From Pseudomonadota bacterium (lineage in GTDB: Bacteria > Pseudomonadota > Alphaproteobacteria > Sphingomonadales > Sphingomonadaceae), in contig JAKPHK010000066.1 of assembly GCA_029550345.1 (NCBI GenBank), forward strand, positions 1 through 64,000: a stretch of 64,000 nt of DNA. The letters run 5' to 3'. Shown here one piece after another: positions 43,251 to 54,200 of this stretch. The notes under the pieces are model-generated. The model did not search any database and was not told the DNA's origin. It saw nothing but the letters and a program-made list of their open reading frames with translations. The position numbers and the translations under genes were made by a program. The first letter of the stretch is position 1. Each line of letters opens with the position of its first letter.

Positions 43251-43804
43251 GCGAACAACTGACCATTGCGGGCAAGGCCATCGCCCTGCGCGCACCGGCA
43301 CCGGCCGATCAGGCCGCCCTGGCGCAATTCGCAGCCTCGGTTCCACTCCACGACTTGCTGTTCATTGACCGCGATCTGCGCCATCCCAAGGTGGTCGAAG
43401 CCTGGCTGCGCGGCCAGGAGAGCGGCGCGATCCTCAGCCTGATTGCGATCGACGGGGACGAAATCGTTGCCACCATCGCAGCCGTTTCCGATCGGCTGAG
43501 CTGGTCCGCACACGTTTGGGACGTGCGGTTGCTGGTCGCCCCGGACTGGCGCGGCAAGGGCCTCGGCCGCGTTCTGCTTGAACGGACCATCGCCGCCGCC
43601 GCCGCCAAGGGCGCCACCCGGCTGACCGCGCGGATGACGCCGGACCAGACCGGAGCGATCACCCTGTTCGAGGAGTGCGGATTCCGCGCCGAAGCCCTGC
43701 TGCAAGGGCAACTGCGCGATGCCGGGGGCGCTCTGCACGATCTGGCCGTGCTGGCCATGGACCCTGCGCGGCAGGCCGCCCGGCGCGAGGCTTTTGGCGA
43801 ATAG
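43247..43804 (+). CDS. GNAT-family N-acetyltransferase
   Basis: A 185-residue protein from a GTG overlapping the phaC stop (GTGA). It has the acetyl-CoA loop VRLLVAPDWRGKGLGRVLLE and the C-terminal strand pattern ITLFEECGFRAEALLQGQL. The substrate cannot be predicted. Co-translation with phaC may be incidental. Confidence 0.85.
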   Translation: MSEQLTIAGKAIALRAPAPADQAALAQFAASVPLHDLLFIDRDLRHPKVVEAWLRGQESGAILSLIAIDGDEIVATIAAVSDRLSWSAHVWDVRLLVAPDWRGKGLGRVLLERTIAAAAAKGATRLTARMTPDQTGAITLFEECGFRAEALLQGQLRDAGGALHDLAVLAMDPARQAARREAFGE

Positions 43805-43817
43805 GCTGTAAGACGCC

Positions 43818-44213
43818 CTATTCGGTCGTCCCGCCATCCCAGTGTTCATGCGCGGCCTGCGCTTCGGCGCAGGTCTTGTGCACGGTGCCATCGATGTGCT
43901 CGGGCGGGGAATAGATCGTATAGAGCCTGAGCGGTTCGGACCCGGTCGAGATCACGTTGTGGCGGGCACCGGCGGGGACGATCACCCCATCGTCAGCGGC
44001 AACCTTATGGCACACCCCGTCGATCCAGACCTCTCCCTCGCCCGCTTCGAACCGGAAGAACTGGGTGACGTCGTCGTGCACTTCCTCGCCGATCTCATCC
44101 CCGGGCTGGATCGCCATCAGCACCAGCTGGAGCTCCTTGGTGGTGTAGAGCACCCTGCGGAAATCGGTGTTCTCCAGCGTCAGCGCTTCAATATCCTCGA
44201 CAAATCCCTTCAT
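43818..44213 (-). CDS. Small cupin-domain protein
   Basis: A 131-residue single-domain cupin: VLMAIQPGDEIGEEVHDDVT with the metal-binding E/H pattern, FFRFEAGEGEVWIDG, VIVPAGARHNVISTG. The ATG at 44213 has a perfect AGGAGG site; an upstream open extension lacks one. The C-terminal tail (PPEHIDGTVHKTCAEAQAAH) is typical of a common cupin group of unknown role. It converges with the GNAT gene. Confidence 0.88.
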   Translation of the reverse strand: MKGFVEDIEALTLENTDFRRVLYTTKELQLVLMAIQPGDEIGEEVHDDVTQFFRFEAGEGEVWIDGVCHKVAADDGVIVPAGARHNVISTGSEPLRLYTIYSPPEHIDGTVHKTCAEAQAAHEHWDGGTTE

Positions 44214-44381
44214 CGAAACCTCCTGTCGGCTTTTGCCATCATGGCACCAGACTAGACCTCTGCCGAACGGTTGACCAACCAGGAATTGTGTCCACAGTGA
44301 TCGGCCGCGCCCGGGGCAGGATAGACGGAGGGCTGACATCCTTTGCCTCGATGCCGACCCTCCTGTCAGATGTGGCCCAAC

Positions 44382-46607
<2,226 letters not shown>

Positions 46608-46720
46608 TTAACTCCGTTTCAGTGATCGGCATTGACGATTTAACACCACGCACGCCATCTTGCTCCGCGCCGTCACCCCGCCTAAAGCGCCCGAACCTTA
46701 CGGCTTCCAAGGAATACCCG

Positions 46721-47725
46721 GTGTACGACAAGACCCACAGCCTGATGCAGCGCGGCCGCGCCTTTCTTGGCACAGAGCACGCGATCCTGTGCGGGGCGAT
46801 GTCGTGGGTTTCGGAACGTAATCTGGTCGCAGCGATCAGCAACGCCGGTGGCTTTGGTGTGATTGCCTGCGGGGCCATGACGCCCGATCTGCTTGATGCC
46901 GAAATCGCCGCGACCAAGGCGCTGACCGGCAAGCCGTTTGGCGTCAATCTGATCACCATGCACCCGCTGCTGTTCGATCTGATCGCGGTTTGCGCCAACC
47001 ACAAGGTCAGTCATGTCGTCCTGGCCGGAGGCATTCCGCCCAAGGGCAGCGTTGAGGCGATCAAGGAAGCGGGCGCAAAGGTGATGGTCTTCGCGCCGAC
47101 CCTGGCATTGGCCAAGCGGTTGCTGCGCAGCGGCGCCGATGCCCTGGTGATCGAGGGGAGCGAGGCCGGCGGGCACATCGGCCCGGTTGCAACCAGCGTG
47201 CTGGCCCAGGAATTCCTCCCCGCTCTGGCAGAAGATTACGTCGTGTTCGTGGCCGGCGGGATCGGCCGCGGCGAGATGATCGCCTCCTACCTTGAAATGG
47301 GCGCCAGCGGGGTCCAGCTCGGCACGCGGTTCGCTTGCGCCAGCGAGAGCATCGCCCACCCCAATTTCAAGCAAGCTTTCTTCCGTGCCAATGCCCGCGA
47401 TGCCGAAGCATCGGTCCAGGTCGATCCGCGCCTGCCGGTGATCCCGGTCCGCGCGCTGAAGAACAAGGGCACCGAGGAGTTCACCGCCAAGCAGCGCGAA
47501 GTGGCCGCCCTGCTCGATGCCGGCAAGGTCGATATGGAGCAGGCCCAGCTGGAGATCGAACACTTCTGGGCCGGCGCCCTGCGACGCGCGGTGATCGATG
47601 GCGATGTGGAGACCGGCTCGGTCATGGCCGGACAATCTGTCGGGATGGTTTCCAGGGAAGAGCCGGCCGCCGAAATCATCGCGCAACTGATGACTGAAAG
47701 CGAAGCGGCGCTTTCGCGCGGCTAG
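46721..47725 (+). CDS. Nitronate monooxygenase (2-nitropropane dioxygenase family)
   Basis: A 334-residue FMN-binding TIM-barrel protein: LCGAMSWVSERNLVAAISNA at the N-terminus, GGFGVIACGAM, LVIEGSEAGGHIGP and VFVAGGIGRGEMIASYLEMG, GVQLGTRFACASES. Family members oxidise alkyl nitronates or act as enoyl reductase-like FMN enzymes; the substrate here is unknown. GTG at 46721 has AAGGA 7 bases upstream and is preferred; ATG at 46745 is an alternative. The frame is open further upstream, but that part runs through the katG promoter region and is not protein-like. Confidence 0.85.
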   Translation: MYDKTHSLMQRGRAFLGTEHAILCGAMSWVSERNLVAAISNAGGFGVIACGAMTPDLLDAEIAATKALTGKPFGVNLITMHPLLFDLIAVCANHKVSHVVLAGGIPPKGSVEAIKEAGAKVMVFAPTLALAKRLLRSGADALVIEGSEAGGHIGPVATSVLAQEFLPALAEDYVVFVAGGIGRGEMIASYLEMGASGVQLGTRFACASESIAHPNFKQAFFRANARDAEASVQVDPRLPVIPVRALKNKGTEEFTAKQREVAALLDAGKVDMEQAQLEIEHFWAGALRRAVIDGDVETGSVMAGQSVGMVSREEPAAEIIAQLMTESEAALSRG

Positions 47726-47824
47726 GGCCGACAGCGCCAGAAACTGCAAAACCGGATTGAAATGCAGGCGCCGCGATATGCCCGGGCCGGAACGGCTCGC
47801 GGTCTTGCGCTAACAATCAACACG

Positions 47825-48007
47825 AACCGCTCAGTGAGTGCCGGACGCAACGCCGTGGAAGTGCAGATCGCAAGACTGCGCAAGAAACTTGGCTCGGGCT
47901 ACATCCAGACGGTGCGCGGGCTTGGCTATCGCTTCGTCGCCGACCAGCCCGGCGAAGCGCCCGACCAGGCCGATCGCCAGCCTTGCCGATCCGGCTGCAA
48001 GGACTGA
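47825..48007 (+). pseudogene. Remnant of an OmpR-family response regulator (C-terminal wing)
   Basis: The readable residues SVSAGRNAVEVQIARLRKKL followed by GSGYIQTVRGLGYRF match the recognition helix and wing of the Trans_reg_C DNA-binding domain. The whole receiver domain and the first half of the winged helix are missing, and the open frame before it (from 47762) is not related. No sensor kinase is adjacent. This is best read as a decayed two-component regulator gene. Confidence 0.7.
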
Positions 48008-48032
48008 TCCCACCCCCCTCCCCGCAACCTGA

Positions 48033-48067
48033 CAAAAAAAGGGGCCGGAGCAGTGATGCTCCGGCCC
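48033..48067 (-). terminator. Rho-independent terminator reading leftward
   Basis: On the minus strand a perfect 11-bp stem (GGGCCGGAGCA / TGCTCCGGCCC, 48042-48067) with a 4-nt loop is followed by TTTTTTT. It closes the amtB transcript about 150 bases after its stop codon. Confidence 0.85.
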
Positions 48068-48076
48068 ATTCAGTTT

Positions 48077-48209
48077 GCGTTCGCAGGAGGAACGCTGTGA
48101 GGCGGGATCGGGGGAGGAGAGGAGGAGGACCCAATCCCGCCAAGCAGGTCAATTCTAGTCTGGTCGCATCGCGAAAGGTGAAAACCGGTTCCCACCTTTC
48201 ACGCGATGC
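48077..48209 (-). other. Series of three stem-loops in the amtB 3' region
   Basis: Between the amtB stop and the terminator lie three inverted repeats: a 15-bp stem with a 2-nt bulge and a 12-nt loop (48166-48209), GGCGGGAT/ATCCCGCC (48101-48141) and GCGTTC/GAACGC (48077-48095). With the terminator they make four consecutive hairpins in ~180 bases with no open frame. The region could be a structured 3' UTR or a small RNA. Confidence 0.5.
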
Positions 48210-48213
48210 TCCC

Positions 48214-49560
48214 TCAGTAGTTGTAGGCGCGTTCGCCGTGTTCACCCAGATCGAGGCCTTCGCGCTCGACTTCCGGGGTAACCCGCAGGCCGGTCAGGGC
48301 CTTGGCGACGTAGATCGAAACAGTGGTCCCGATCGCGGCCCAGATGATGGTGGTGACAACCGCCAGGAACTGGGTCTTCAGCTGATCAGCCATAACCCAG
48401 TCTTCACCGGCCGGACCGCCCAGAGCGGCCGAATAGACCACACCGGTGCCGATCGCACCGACGATCCCGCCGATGCCGTGAACCCCGAAAGCGTCCAGCG
48501 CATCGTCATAGCCCATCTTGGCCTTGAGCTTGGTCACCGCGAAGTAGCAGATCACCGCAGCCAGGGCACCGAGCACGATCGCGCCAAGCGGACCGGCGTT
48601 ACCGGCAGCCGGAGTCACCGCGACCAGACCGGCGACGATGCCCGAGCAGAAGCCAAGCGCCGAAGGCTTGTGGCCCGAGAGCTTTTCCACGGCCATCCAG
48701 GTCAGGCCCGCGGCAGCAGTGGCGACGAAGGTGTTGATCATCGCCAGACCGGCCGAGCCATTGGCTTCAAGCGCCGAACCGGCGTTGAACCCGAACCAGC
48801 CCACCCACAGCAGGCCAGTGCCGATCCCGGTCATGGTCAGCGAGTGCGGAGCCATGATTTCCTTGCCGTAACCGATACGCTTGCCAAGGATCAGCGCGGC
48901 GACCAGCGCCGAGACACCGGCGTTGATGTGCACCACGGTACCGCCGGCGAAGTCCAGCGCGCCCTTCGCGAAGAACAGGCCGCTGCCTGCCCAGACCATG
49001 TGGGCAACCGGGAAATAGACGATCGTCAGCCAGATCGCGGCAAAGACCATCACCGCCGAGAACTTCATGCGTTCGACCACCGAACCGAGCACCAGCGCCA
49101 CGGTGATCGCGGCGAAGGTCATCTGGAAGCAGACGAAGACATATTCCGGGATCGCCACGCCTTCGCTGAAGGTGGCCGCAGTGCTGTCTGCCCCGACCCC
49201 GGCCAGGAAGGCCTTGTCGAAGTTCGAGATGAACTGCTTGAGGAAGTCGCTCGAATAGTCGTTACCGAACGACATCGAATAGCCGTATGCCACCCAGATC
49301 AGCATCGCCAGGCAGGCAACCGCGCCAACCTGGGTCATCACCGAGAGCATATTCTTGGTCCGCGCCAGGCCGCCATAGAACAGCGCCAGGCCGGGCAGGA
49401 TCATCAGCAGGACCAGCAGCGTGCTGGTCATCATCCAGGCGGTATCGCCCTTATCGACGGTCGGCGCGGCAGCCTCGGCGGCTTCCTGCGCAAAAGCGAC
49501 GGAGGCGGTGAGCAACGAAGCTCCCAACGCACCGGCGCCGCAGAGAAATTTGCGGATCAT
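48214..49560 (-). CDS. amtB: Ammonium transporter
   Basis: A 448-residue Amt protein with a cleavable signal peptide (residues 1-24, ending SVAFAQ) and 11 transmembrane helices. The pore twin-histidines are in VVHINAGVSALVA and FGVHGIGGIVGAI; DTAWMMTSTLLVLLMILPGL and LFYGGLARTKN are family hallmarks. It imports ammonium and is blocked by the PII protein encoded just upstream. The ATG at 49560 has an AGGAGGG site; the open frame beyond it runs through glnK in another phase and is not real. Confidence 0.97.
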   Translation of the reverse strand: MIRKFLCGAGALGASLLTASVAFAQEAAEAAAPTVDKGDTAWMMTSTLLVLLMILPGLALFYGGLARTKNMLSVMTQVGAVACLAMLIWVAYGYSMSFGNDYSSDFLKQFISNFDKAFLAGVGADSTAATFSEGVAIPEYVFVCFQMTFAAITVALVLGSVVERMKFSAVMVFAAIWLTIVYFPVAHMVWAGSGLFFAKGALDFAGGTVVHINAGVSALVAALILGKRIGYGKEIMAPHSLTMTGIGTGLLWVGWFGFNAGSALEANGSAGLAMINTFVATAAAGLTWMAVEKLSGHKPSALGFCSGIVAGLVAVTPAAGNAGPLGAIVLGALAAVICYFAVTKLKAKMGYDDALDAFGVHGIGGIVGAIGTGVVYSAALGGPAGEDWVMADQLKTQFLAVVTTIIWAAIGTTVSIYVAKALTGLRVTPEVEREGLDLGEHGERAYNY

Positions 49561-49598
49561 TGTCTGTTCCCTCCTGTTTGAACCAAGGCGATCGGCGC

Positions 49599-50051
<453 letters not shown>

Positions 50052-50094
50052 TTATGAATTGGCAGGCAAAAACGCCTAAGCGTTGCGCAGATGC

Positions 50095-50799
50095 CTAAAT
50101 TTCAGGCAGAGTCAGGCGGGCAAAAACGGGCAGGTGATCCGAAGCCCGCGCCGACAGGGCGGAATGATGCACCCCCGCGCCCACGGCCGCCCAGTCCTGT
50201 GAAATCACGATCCGATCGAGCTGGGCGACCGGCTGGCGCGACGGAAAGGACCGCCCCGGTGCCAGCACCCGCCAGGGCGCCTGGAATTCACGCAGCGCCC
50301 CGCCATGCTGCGCCCATTCGTTGAGATCCCCCATCAGCACCGCCGGACAGGGCGGCCCGCACCGCTCGACATGAGCCAGGATCGTGCGGAGCTGCTGGCG
50401 GCGGCGCAGGCCGGACAGGTCAAGGTGCATCCCGACCACGCGCACCCGGTGACCACCGATCAGCAGATCGGCGCGCACCGCCCCGCGCGGCTCCAGCGTG
50501 GGAAGCGGCACCATGCCCGCCTCGATCACGCTGACGCCGCGTTTCACCAGCAGCGCATTGCCGTGCCAGCCGATCGAATCCGGCCGATGGTTGAGCGGCA
50601 CCGCGCGGTAGTGTGAAAGATCGTCGAGCAGATCGCGCGGCAGCACGCTTTCACGCTTGCCGAAACGCCGGTCGGCCTCTTGCAGCGCCACAACGTCGGC
50701 ATCGATCTCATGCAGCACCGCCAGAATCCGTTCCGGATCGCGCCGCCGGTCAAGCCCCACCGCCTTGTGGATGTTGTAGCTGGCGAAGGTCAGTTCCAC
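50095..50799 (-). CDS. Endonuclease/exonuclease/phosphatase (EEP) family hydrolase
   Basis: 234 residues from the GTG at 50799 with the EEP active-site series: FASYNIHKAVGLD, VALQEADRRFG (metal-binding Glu), VVGMHLDLSGLRRRQQL, LMGDLNEW and ASDHLPVFARL (catalytic His). The family includes DNA repair nucleases, sphingomyelinases and phosphoinositide phosphatases; the substrate here is unknown. It follows prfC after 7 bases. An open extension upstream lies inside prfC and is rejected. Confidence 0.85.
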   Translation of the reverse strand: MELTFASYNIHKAVGLDRRRDPERILAVLHEIDADVVALQEADRRFGKRESVLPRDLLDDLSHYRAVPLNHRPDSIGWHGNALLVKRGVSVIEAGMVPLPTLEPRGAVRADLLIGGHRVRVVGMHLDLSGLRRRQQLRTILAHVERCGPPCPAVLMGDLNEWAQHGGALREFQAPWRVLAPGRSFPSRQPVAQLDRIVISQDWAAVGAGVHHSALSARASDHLPVFARLTLPEI

Positions 50800-50806
50800 G
50801 CCGGGC

Positions 50807-52342
50807 CTAGCGTTCCTTGGTCGCGGAAAACACCAGATCGGGGTTCTTTTCCTGCTGATAGCTGACGTCCCAGGCACTGCGGGCCATGAACACCGGATCG
50901 CCATCGCGGTCCTTGGCCAGGTTCGATTTGTTGAAATCGGCGAACTGCTTGAGCGCAGCATCCGGTCCCTTGAGCCAGCGTGCGGTATCGAAGGGCGCGG
51001 CCTCAAGCACCGCCTCGACCTTGTATTCCGCCTCAAGCCGCGAAATCAGCACGTCGAGCTGAAGTTGCCCGACCACGCCGACGATCCACTGTCCGCCAAT
51101 TTCCGGGTAGAACACCTGGATCACGCCCTCTTCGGAAAGATCGTCGAGCGCCTTCCGGAGTTGCTTGGTTTTGGTCGGGTCCTTGAGCGCAACGCGGCGC
51201 AGGATTTCCGGGGCGAAATTGGGCAGGCCGGTGAAACGGACCTTGTTGCTTTCGCTCAGGGTGTCCCCCACCCGCAGCGTGCCATGGTTGGGAATGCCAA
51301 CGATGTCGCCCGGCTCGGCCGTATCGGCGATCGCGCGGTCCTGGGCAAAGAACAGGATCGGCGAATGGATCGCGACCGGCTTGCCAAGTGCCGATGGTGT
51401 GAGCTTCATGCCGCGCTTGAAGGTACCTGAAACCAGCCGCATGAAGGCGATCCGGTCACGGTGCTGGGGGTCCATGTTGGCCTGGACCTTGAAGATGAAG
51501 CCGGTCACTTCCTTGCCCGAAGGCTCGATCGTGCCCTGCTCGCTCGGCTGCGGACGCGGCGGCGGAGCGTATTTCGCGATCGCATCGATCAGCTCCGCCA
51601 CCCCGAAGTTCTTGAGCGCTGAACCAAAATAGACCGGGGTCATATCACCATGGCGATAAGCGACCGGATCGAACTCCCCGTAACCGGCCTGGGCCAGTTC
51701 GATCTCCTCGGCGATTTCGGCGGGAATATCGGCGGGAGGTTCACGCAGGCCGAGGAATTCGCGGCTGTCACCCTCGGGCCGGCTGATCGTATCGGTCGCG
51801 AAATCGAGCACGCCCCTGAATTCGCCGCCCATTCCGATCGGCCAGGACATCGGCACCACATCCAGCGCGAGGGCATCGGCCACTTCGTCAAGCGTTTCGA
51901 AAACCGAGCGCCCTTCGCGATCGACCTTGTTGACGAAAGTGATGATCGGCACCGAACGCAGGCGGCAAACCTCGAACAACTTGCGGGTCTGCGGCTCGAT
52001 CCCCTTGGCCGCGTCGATCACCATGATCGCCGAATCCACCGCCGTCAGCGTGCGATAGGTGTCTTCGGAAAAATCCTCGTGCCCCGGGGTGTCGAGCAGA
52101 TTGAAGGTTATGACGCTGCCGTCGGGATTGGCCTTCTCGAAGGTCATCACGCTGGATGTGACCGAGATCCCGCGCTGCTGTTCGATCTTCATCCAGTCCG
52201 AACGCGCCCGCCGCGCCGCACCACGCGCCTTGACCTCGCCCGCCAGGTGGATCGCGCCGCCTTGCAGCAGCAGCTTTTCTGTAAGCGTGGTTTTCCCCGC
52301 GTCGGGGTGGGAAATGATGGCAAAGGTGCGGCGATTGGACAT
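50807..52342 (-). CDS. prfC: Peptide chain release factor 3
   Basis: A 511-residue translational GTPase: G1 loop ISHPDAGKTTL, AIHLAGEVKARGAARRARSD typical of RF3, G3 LLDTPGHEDFSEDTYRTL, G4 FVNKVDREGR, then the domain II/III region GVVGQLQLDVLISRLEAEYK. It recycles RF1/RF2 after peptide release. Full length, with the EEP gene downstream in the same transcript. Confidence 0.95.
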   Translation of the reverse strand: MSNRRTFAIISHPDAGKTTLTEKLLLQGGAIHLAGEVKARGAARRARSDWMKIEQQRGISVTSSVMTFEKANPDGSVITFNLLDTPGHEDFSEDTYRTLTAVDSAIMVIDAAKGIEPQTRKLFEVCRLRSVPIITFVNKVDREGRSVFETLDEVADALALDVVPMSWPIGMGGEFRGVLDFATDTISRPEGDSREFLGLREPPADIPAEIAEEIELAQAGYGEFDPVAYRHGDMTPVYFGSALKNFGVAELIDAIAKYAPPPRPQPSEQGTIEPSGKEVTGFIFKVQANMDPQHRDRIAFMRLVSGTFKRGMKLTPSALGKPVAIHSPILFFAQDRAIADTAEPGDIVGIPNHGTLRVGDTLSESNKVRFTGLPNFAPEILRRVALKDPTKTKQLRKALDDLSEEGVIQVFYPEIGGQWIVGVVGQLQLDVLISRLEAEYKVEAVLEAAPFDTARWLKGPDAALKQFADFNKSNLAKDRDGDPVFMARSAWDVSYQQEKNPDLVFSATKER

Positions 52343-52401
52343 GGCGCCGCCGCATAGCGGGGGTTGGGGGCAATGTCACCGCCCAACCCTCGCCGCGCGA
52401 T

Positions 52402-53280
52402 CTACATTCCGTCGAGCCCCTTGCTGACCAGCACGTTGACCGAAACCCGGCGGTTCTGGGCGCGGCCTTCGGGAGTCGAATTGTCGGCCAGTGGATCGGC
52501 CTCGGCCATCCCGGTCGGGGTCAGCATCCGATAGGGCTTCCACTTGCAGACCTGCTGCAGGTAGTTGATCACCGCCCCGGCGCGCTTTTCGCTGAGTACC
52601 TGGTTGTATTCATCACTGCCGACCGAATCGGTATAGCCCACCACCAGGATCATCGCGTTGTCCATCCGGTCCGCATCGTTGGCGGCGGTGCACAGTTCAG
52701 CCTTTGCCTGGGGCGAGATCACCCATTTGCCGGTATCGAAATAGACGTTGGTGGTGCTCTTGATGTTGTATTTGTCGATATCGGCCATCCGGCTGCGCAG
52801 CGCCTCGGTCGCCGCACTCTGTTCGGCGAAGCCCTGAGCAGTGCCCTGGCGGATCATGTTGGCGGTCTTCATGTCGCTGGCCTTGAAGCTGACCTGGCTG
52901 GCATAGAGCCCATCGGCGCCCTGCACGGTCTTTACCGTCACCGGCAGGCCGTTGATCAGCATATCGGTGGTGAACTTGCCCTTGCCGCCGAACAGACCAC
53001 CGCTGCCCTTGACCTTGGTGGTTTCAGCAAGGGTGATCACGGTGCTGGTGCCATCGGCCCCGGTGACCTTGATCTTGTCATCCTTGCGGGCGGAAATGAC
53101 GCCCTTGACCTCGGGGCCGGCCGGCAATGTCGAGATATCGACAGGCGCAACCACGGTGATACTGGCATTGCCATTCGCGCTGGGCAGCTCCCCCTGCTGC
53201 GCCAGTACGTTTGTGGAAAGCGGCAGCGCCAGCAGCGCAAGCACGGACAAAGCCCCCGATTTCGCGGTAATCACAGCCAC
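52402..53280 (-). CDS. OmpA-family outer-membrane/peptidoglycan-binding protein
   Basis: 292 residues from a GTG with AAGGAG upstream. A signal peptide (SVLALLALPLSTNVLAQ) is followed by an unusual middle region (VKGVISARKDDKIKVTGADG, residues ~58-160, repetitive beta) and a C-terminal OmpA domain (VYFDTGKWVISPQAKAELCT, VGYTDSVGSDEYNQVLSEKR, TPEGRAQNRRVSVNVL) that binds peptidoglycan. The N-terminal part is not an 8-strand barrel, so this is probably a periplasmic anchor protein rather than OmpA itself. Confidence 0.85.
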   Translation of the reverse strand: MAVITAKSGALSVLALLALPLSTNVLAQQGELPSANGNASITVVAPVDISTLPAGPEVKGVISARKDDKIKVTGADGTSTVITLAETTKVKGSGGLFGGKGKFTTDMLINGLPVTVKTVQGADGLYASQVSFKASDMKTANMIRQGTAQGFAEQSAATEALRSRMADIDKYNIKSTTNVYFDTGKWVISPQAKAELCTAANDADRMDNAMILVVGYTDSVGSDEYNQVLSEKRAGAVINYLQQVCKWKPYRMLTPTGMAEADPLADNSTPEGRAQNRRVSVNVLVSKGLDGM

Positions 53281-53413
53281 AACCCTACTCCTTCTGATCG
53301 CCGTAACCGGCAGTTGCGGGGGAAAAGGTTTATGGCCGCCACGCTGTCAATACAGCGGAGCCAATTGTGCGGCTGGCTTGAGCCGATGGTGCGGCGAACC
53401 GAAGACGCCGGGC

Positions 53414-54076
53414 CTAAACCAGCCCGTTCTTAAGCAGCGCATTGGCCTTGGTCGCTACGTCTTCCAGTCCGGTTTCGGTATCCATTACGCCAAAACGCAG
53501 ACCCAGAAACACGTTCATGCCCATGATCGCCCAGGCGTGAACCTCGCTGGGTTCAACCGCCAGTTCGCCCCGCAGATGCGCAGCCTGAAGGCGCTCGAGA
53601 ATGCGGTTTGCGGTGTTGGCGTAATGAGCCCGCCAGTCTTCCGGGGCGACGAATTCGGCTTCGTCGATGATCCGGTAGATTTCCTTATGCTGGCGCGCAA
53701 ACCGCAGGAAGGCTTTCAGCGCGACGCCCTCGGCCGCGATGCCATCGCCGTCATGGGTGCCCAGCACCGGGGCGACGAAATCGCGGACCCGGCCGCTCAT
53801 GTCGTTGACCAGCGCCTTGAACAGCGCCTCCTTGCTTTCGAAATAGGTGTAGAAACTGCCCAGCGCGACCCCGGCGCGAATCGTGATCGACACGATCGAG
53901 CTTTCGTGAAAGCCCTTTTCTCCAAACTCTGCCGCCGCCGCATCAAGGATTGCGCGCTGGGTCCGTCGCCCCCGTTCGGTGCGCGGAGTCCGTAGCTGTC
54001 CGGTGCCGCCTGCAGCGTCCACTCGCTTTGCCCTTCTGCCGGCCGCTACTGTTGCAGCCGTGCCACGATTTCGCAC
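53414..54076 (-). CDS. TetR-family transcriptional regulator
   Basis: 220 residues from a GTG. After a basic, low-complexity ~35-residue leader comes the TetR helix-turn-helix (AILDAAAAEFGEKGFHESSI, SITIRAGVALGSFYTYFESK), then an all-helical ligand domain. The GTG start is the farthest upstream; starts nearer the HTH are possible because the leader is atypical. Divergent from a TonB-dependent receptor, with a palindromic operator between them, so it most likely represses that receptor. Confidence 0.87.
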   Translation of the reverse strand: MRNRGTAATVAAGRRAKRVDAAGGTGQLRTPRTERGRRTQRAILDAAAAEFGEKGFHESSIVSITIRAGVALGSFYTYFESKEALFKALVNDMSGRVRDFVAPVLGTHDGDGIAAEGVALKAFLRFARQHKEIYRIIDEAEFVAPEDWRAHYANTANRILERLQAAHLRGELAVEPSEVHAWAIMGMNVFLGLRFGVMDTETGLEDVATKANALLKNGLV

Positions 54077-54110
54077 TTTCGTTCACTCCCCTCGCCCCGG
54101 CAAGCATAAC

Positions 54111-54134
54111 AAAGTTGAAAGTTGGTTCAACTTT
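54111..54134. promoter_or_regulatory. TetR-type operator AAAGTTGAA-N6-TTCAACTTT
   Basis: A perfect 9-bp inverted repeat with a 6-base spacer sits between the divergent regulator (start 54076) and receptor (start 54201) genes. TATATAAG follows at 54135, a likely -10 element for the receptor, so the operator overlaps that promoter. Binding by the adjacent TetR protein would block both directions. Confidence 0.75.
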
Positions 54135-54200
54135 TATATAAGCGCCCTCAGGAGCCCGCTGCCATAGAAGTGCGGGGTGGAATTTTTGGGAGGAGAACCC

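Noticed and set aside
47983..49581. A 532-codon open frame antisense to amtB
   Set aside because: amtB is certain by its pore histidines and signal peptide. The antisense product is His/Arg/Gln-rich with no domain.
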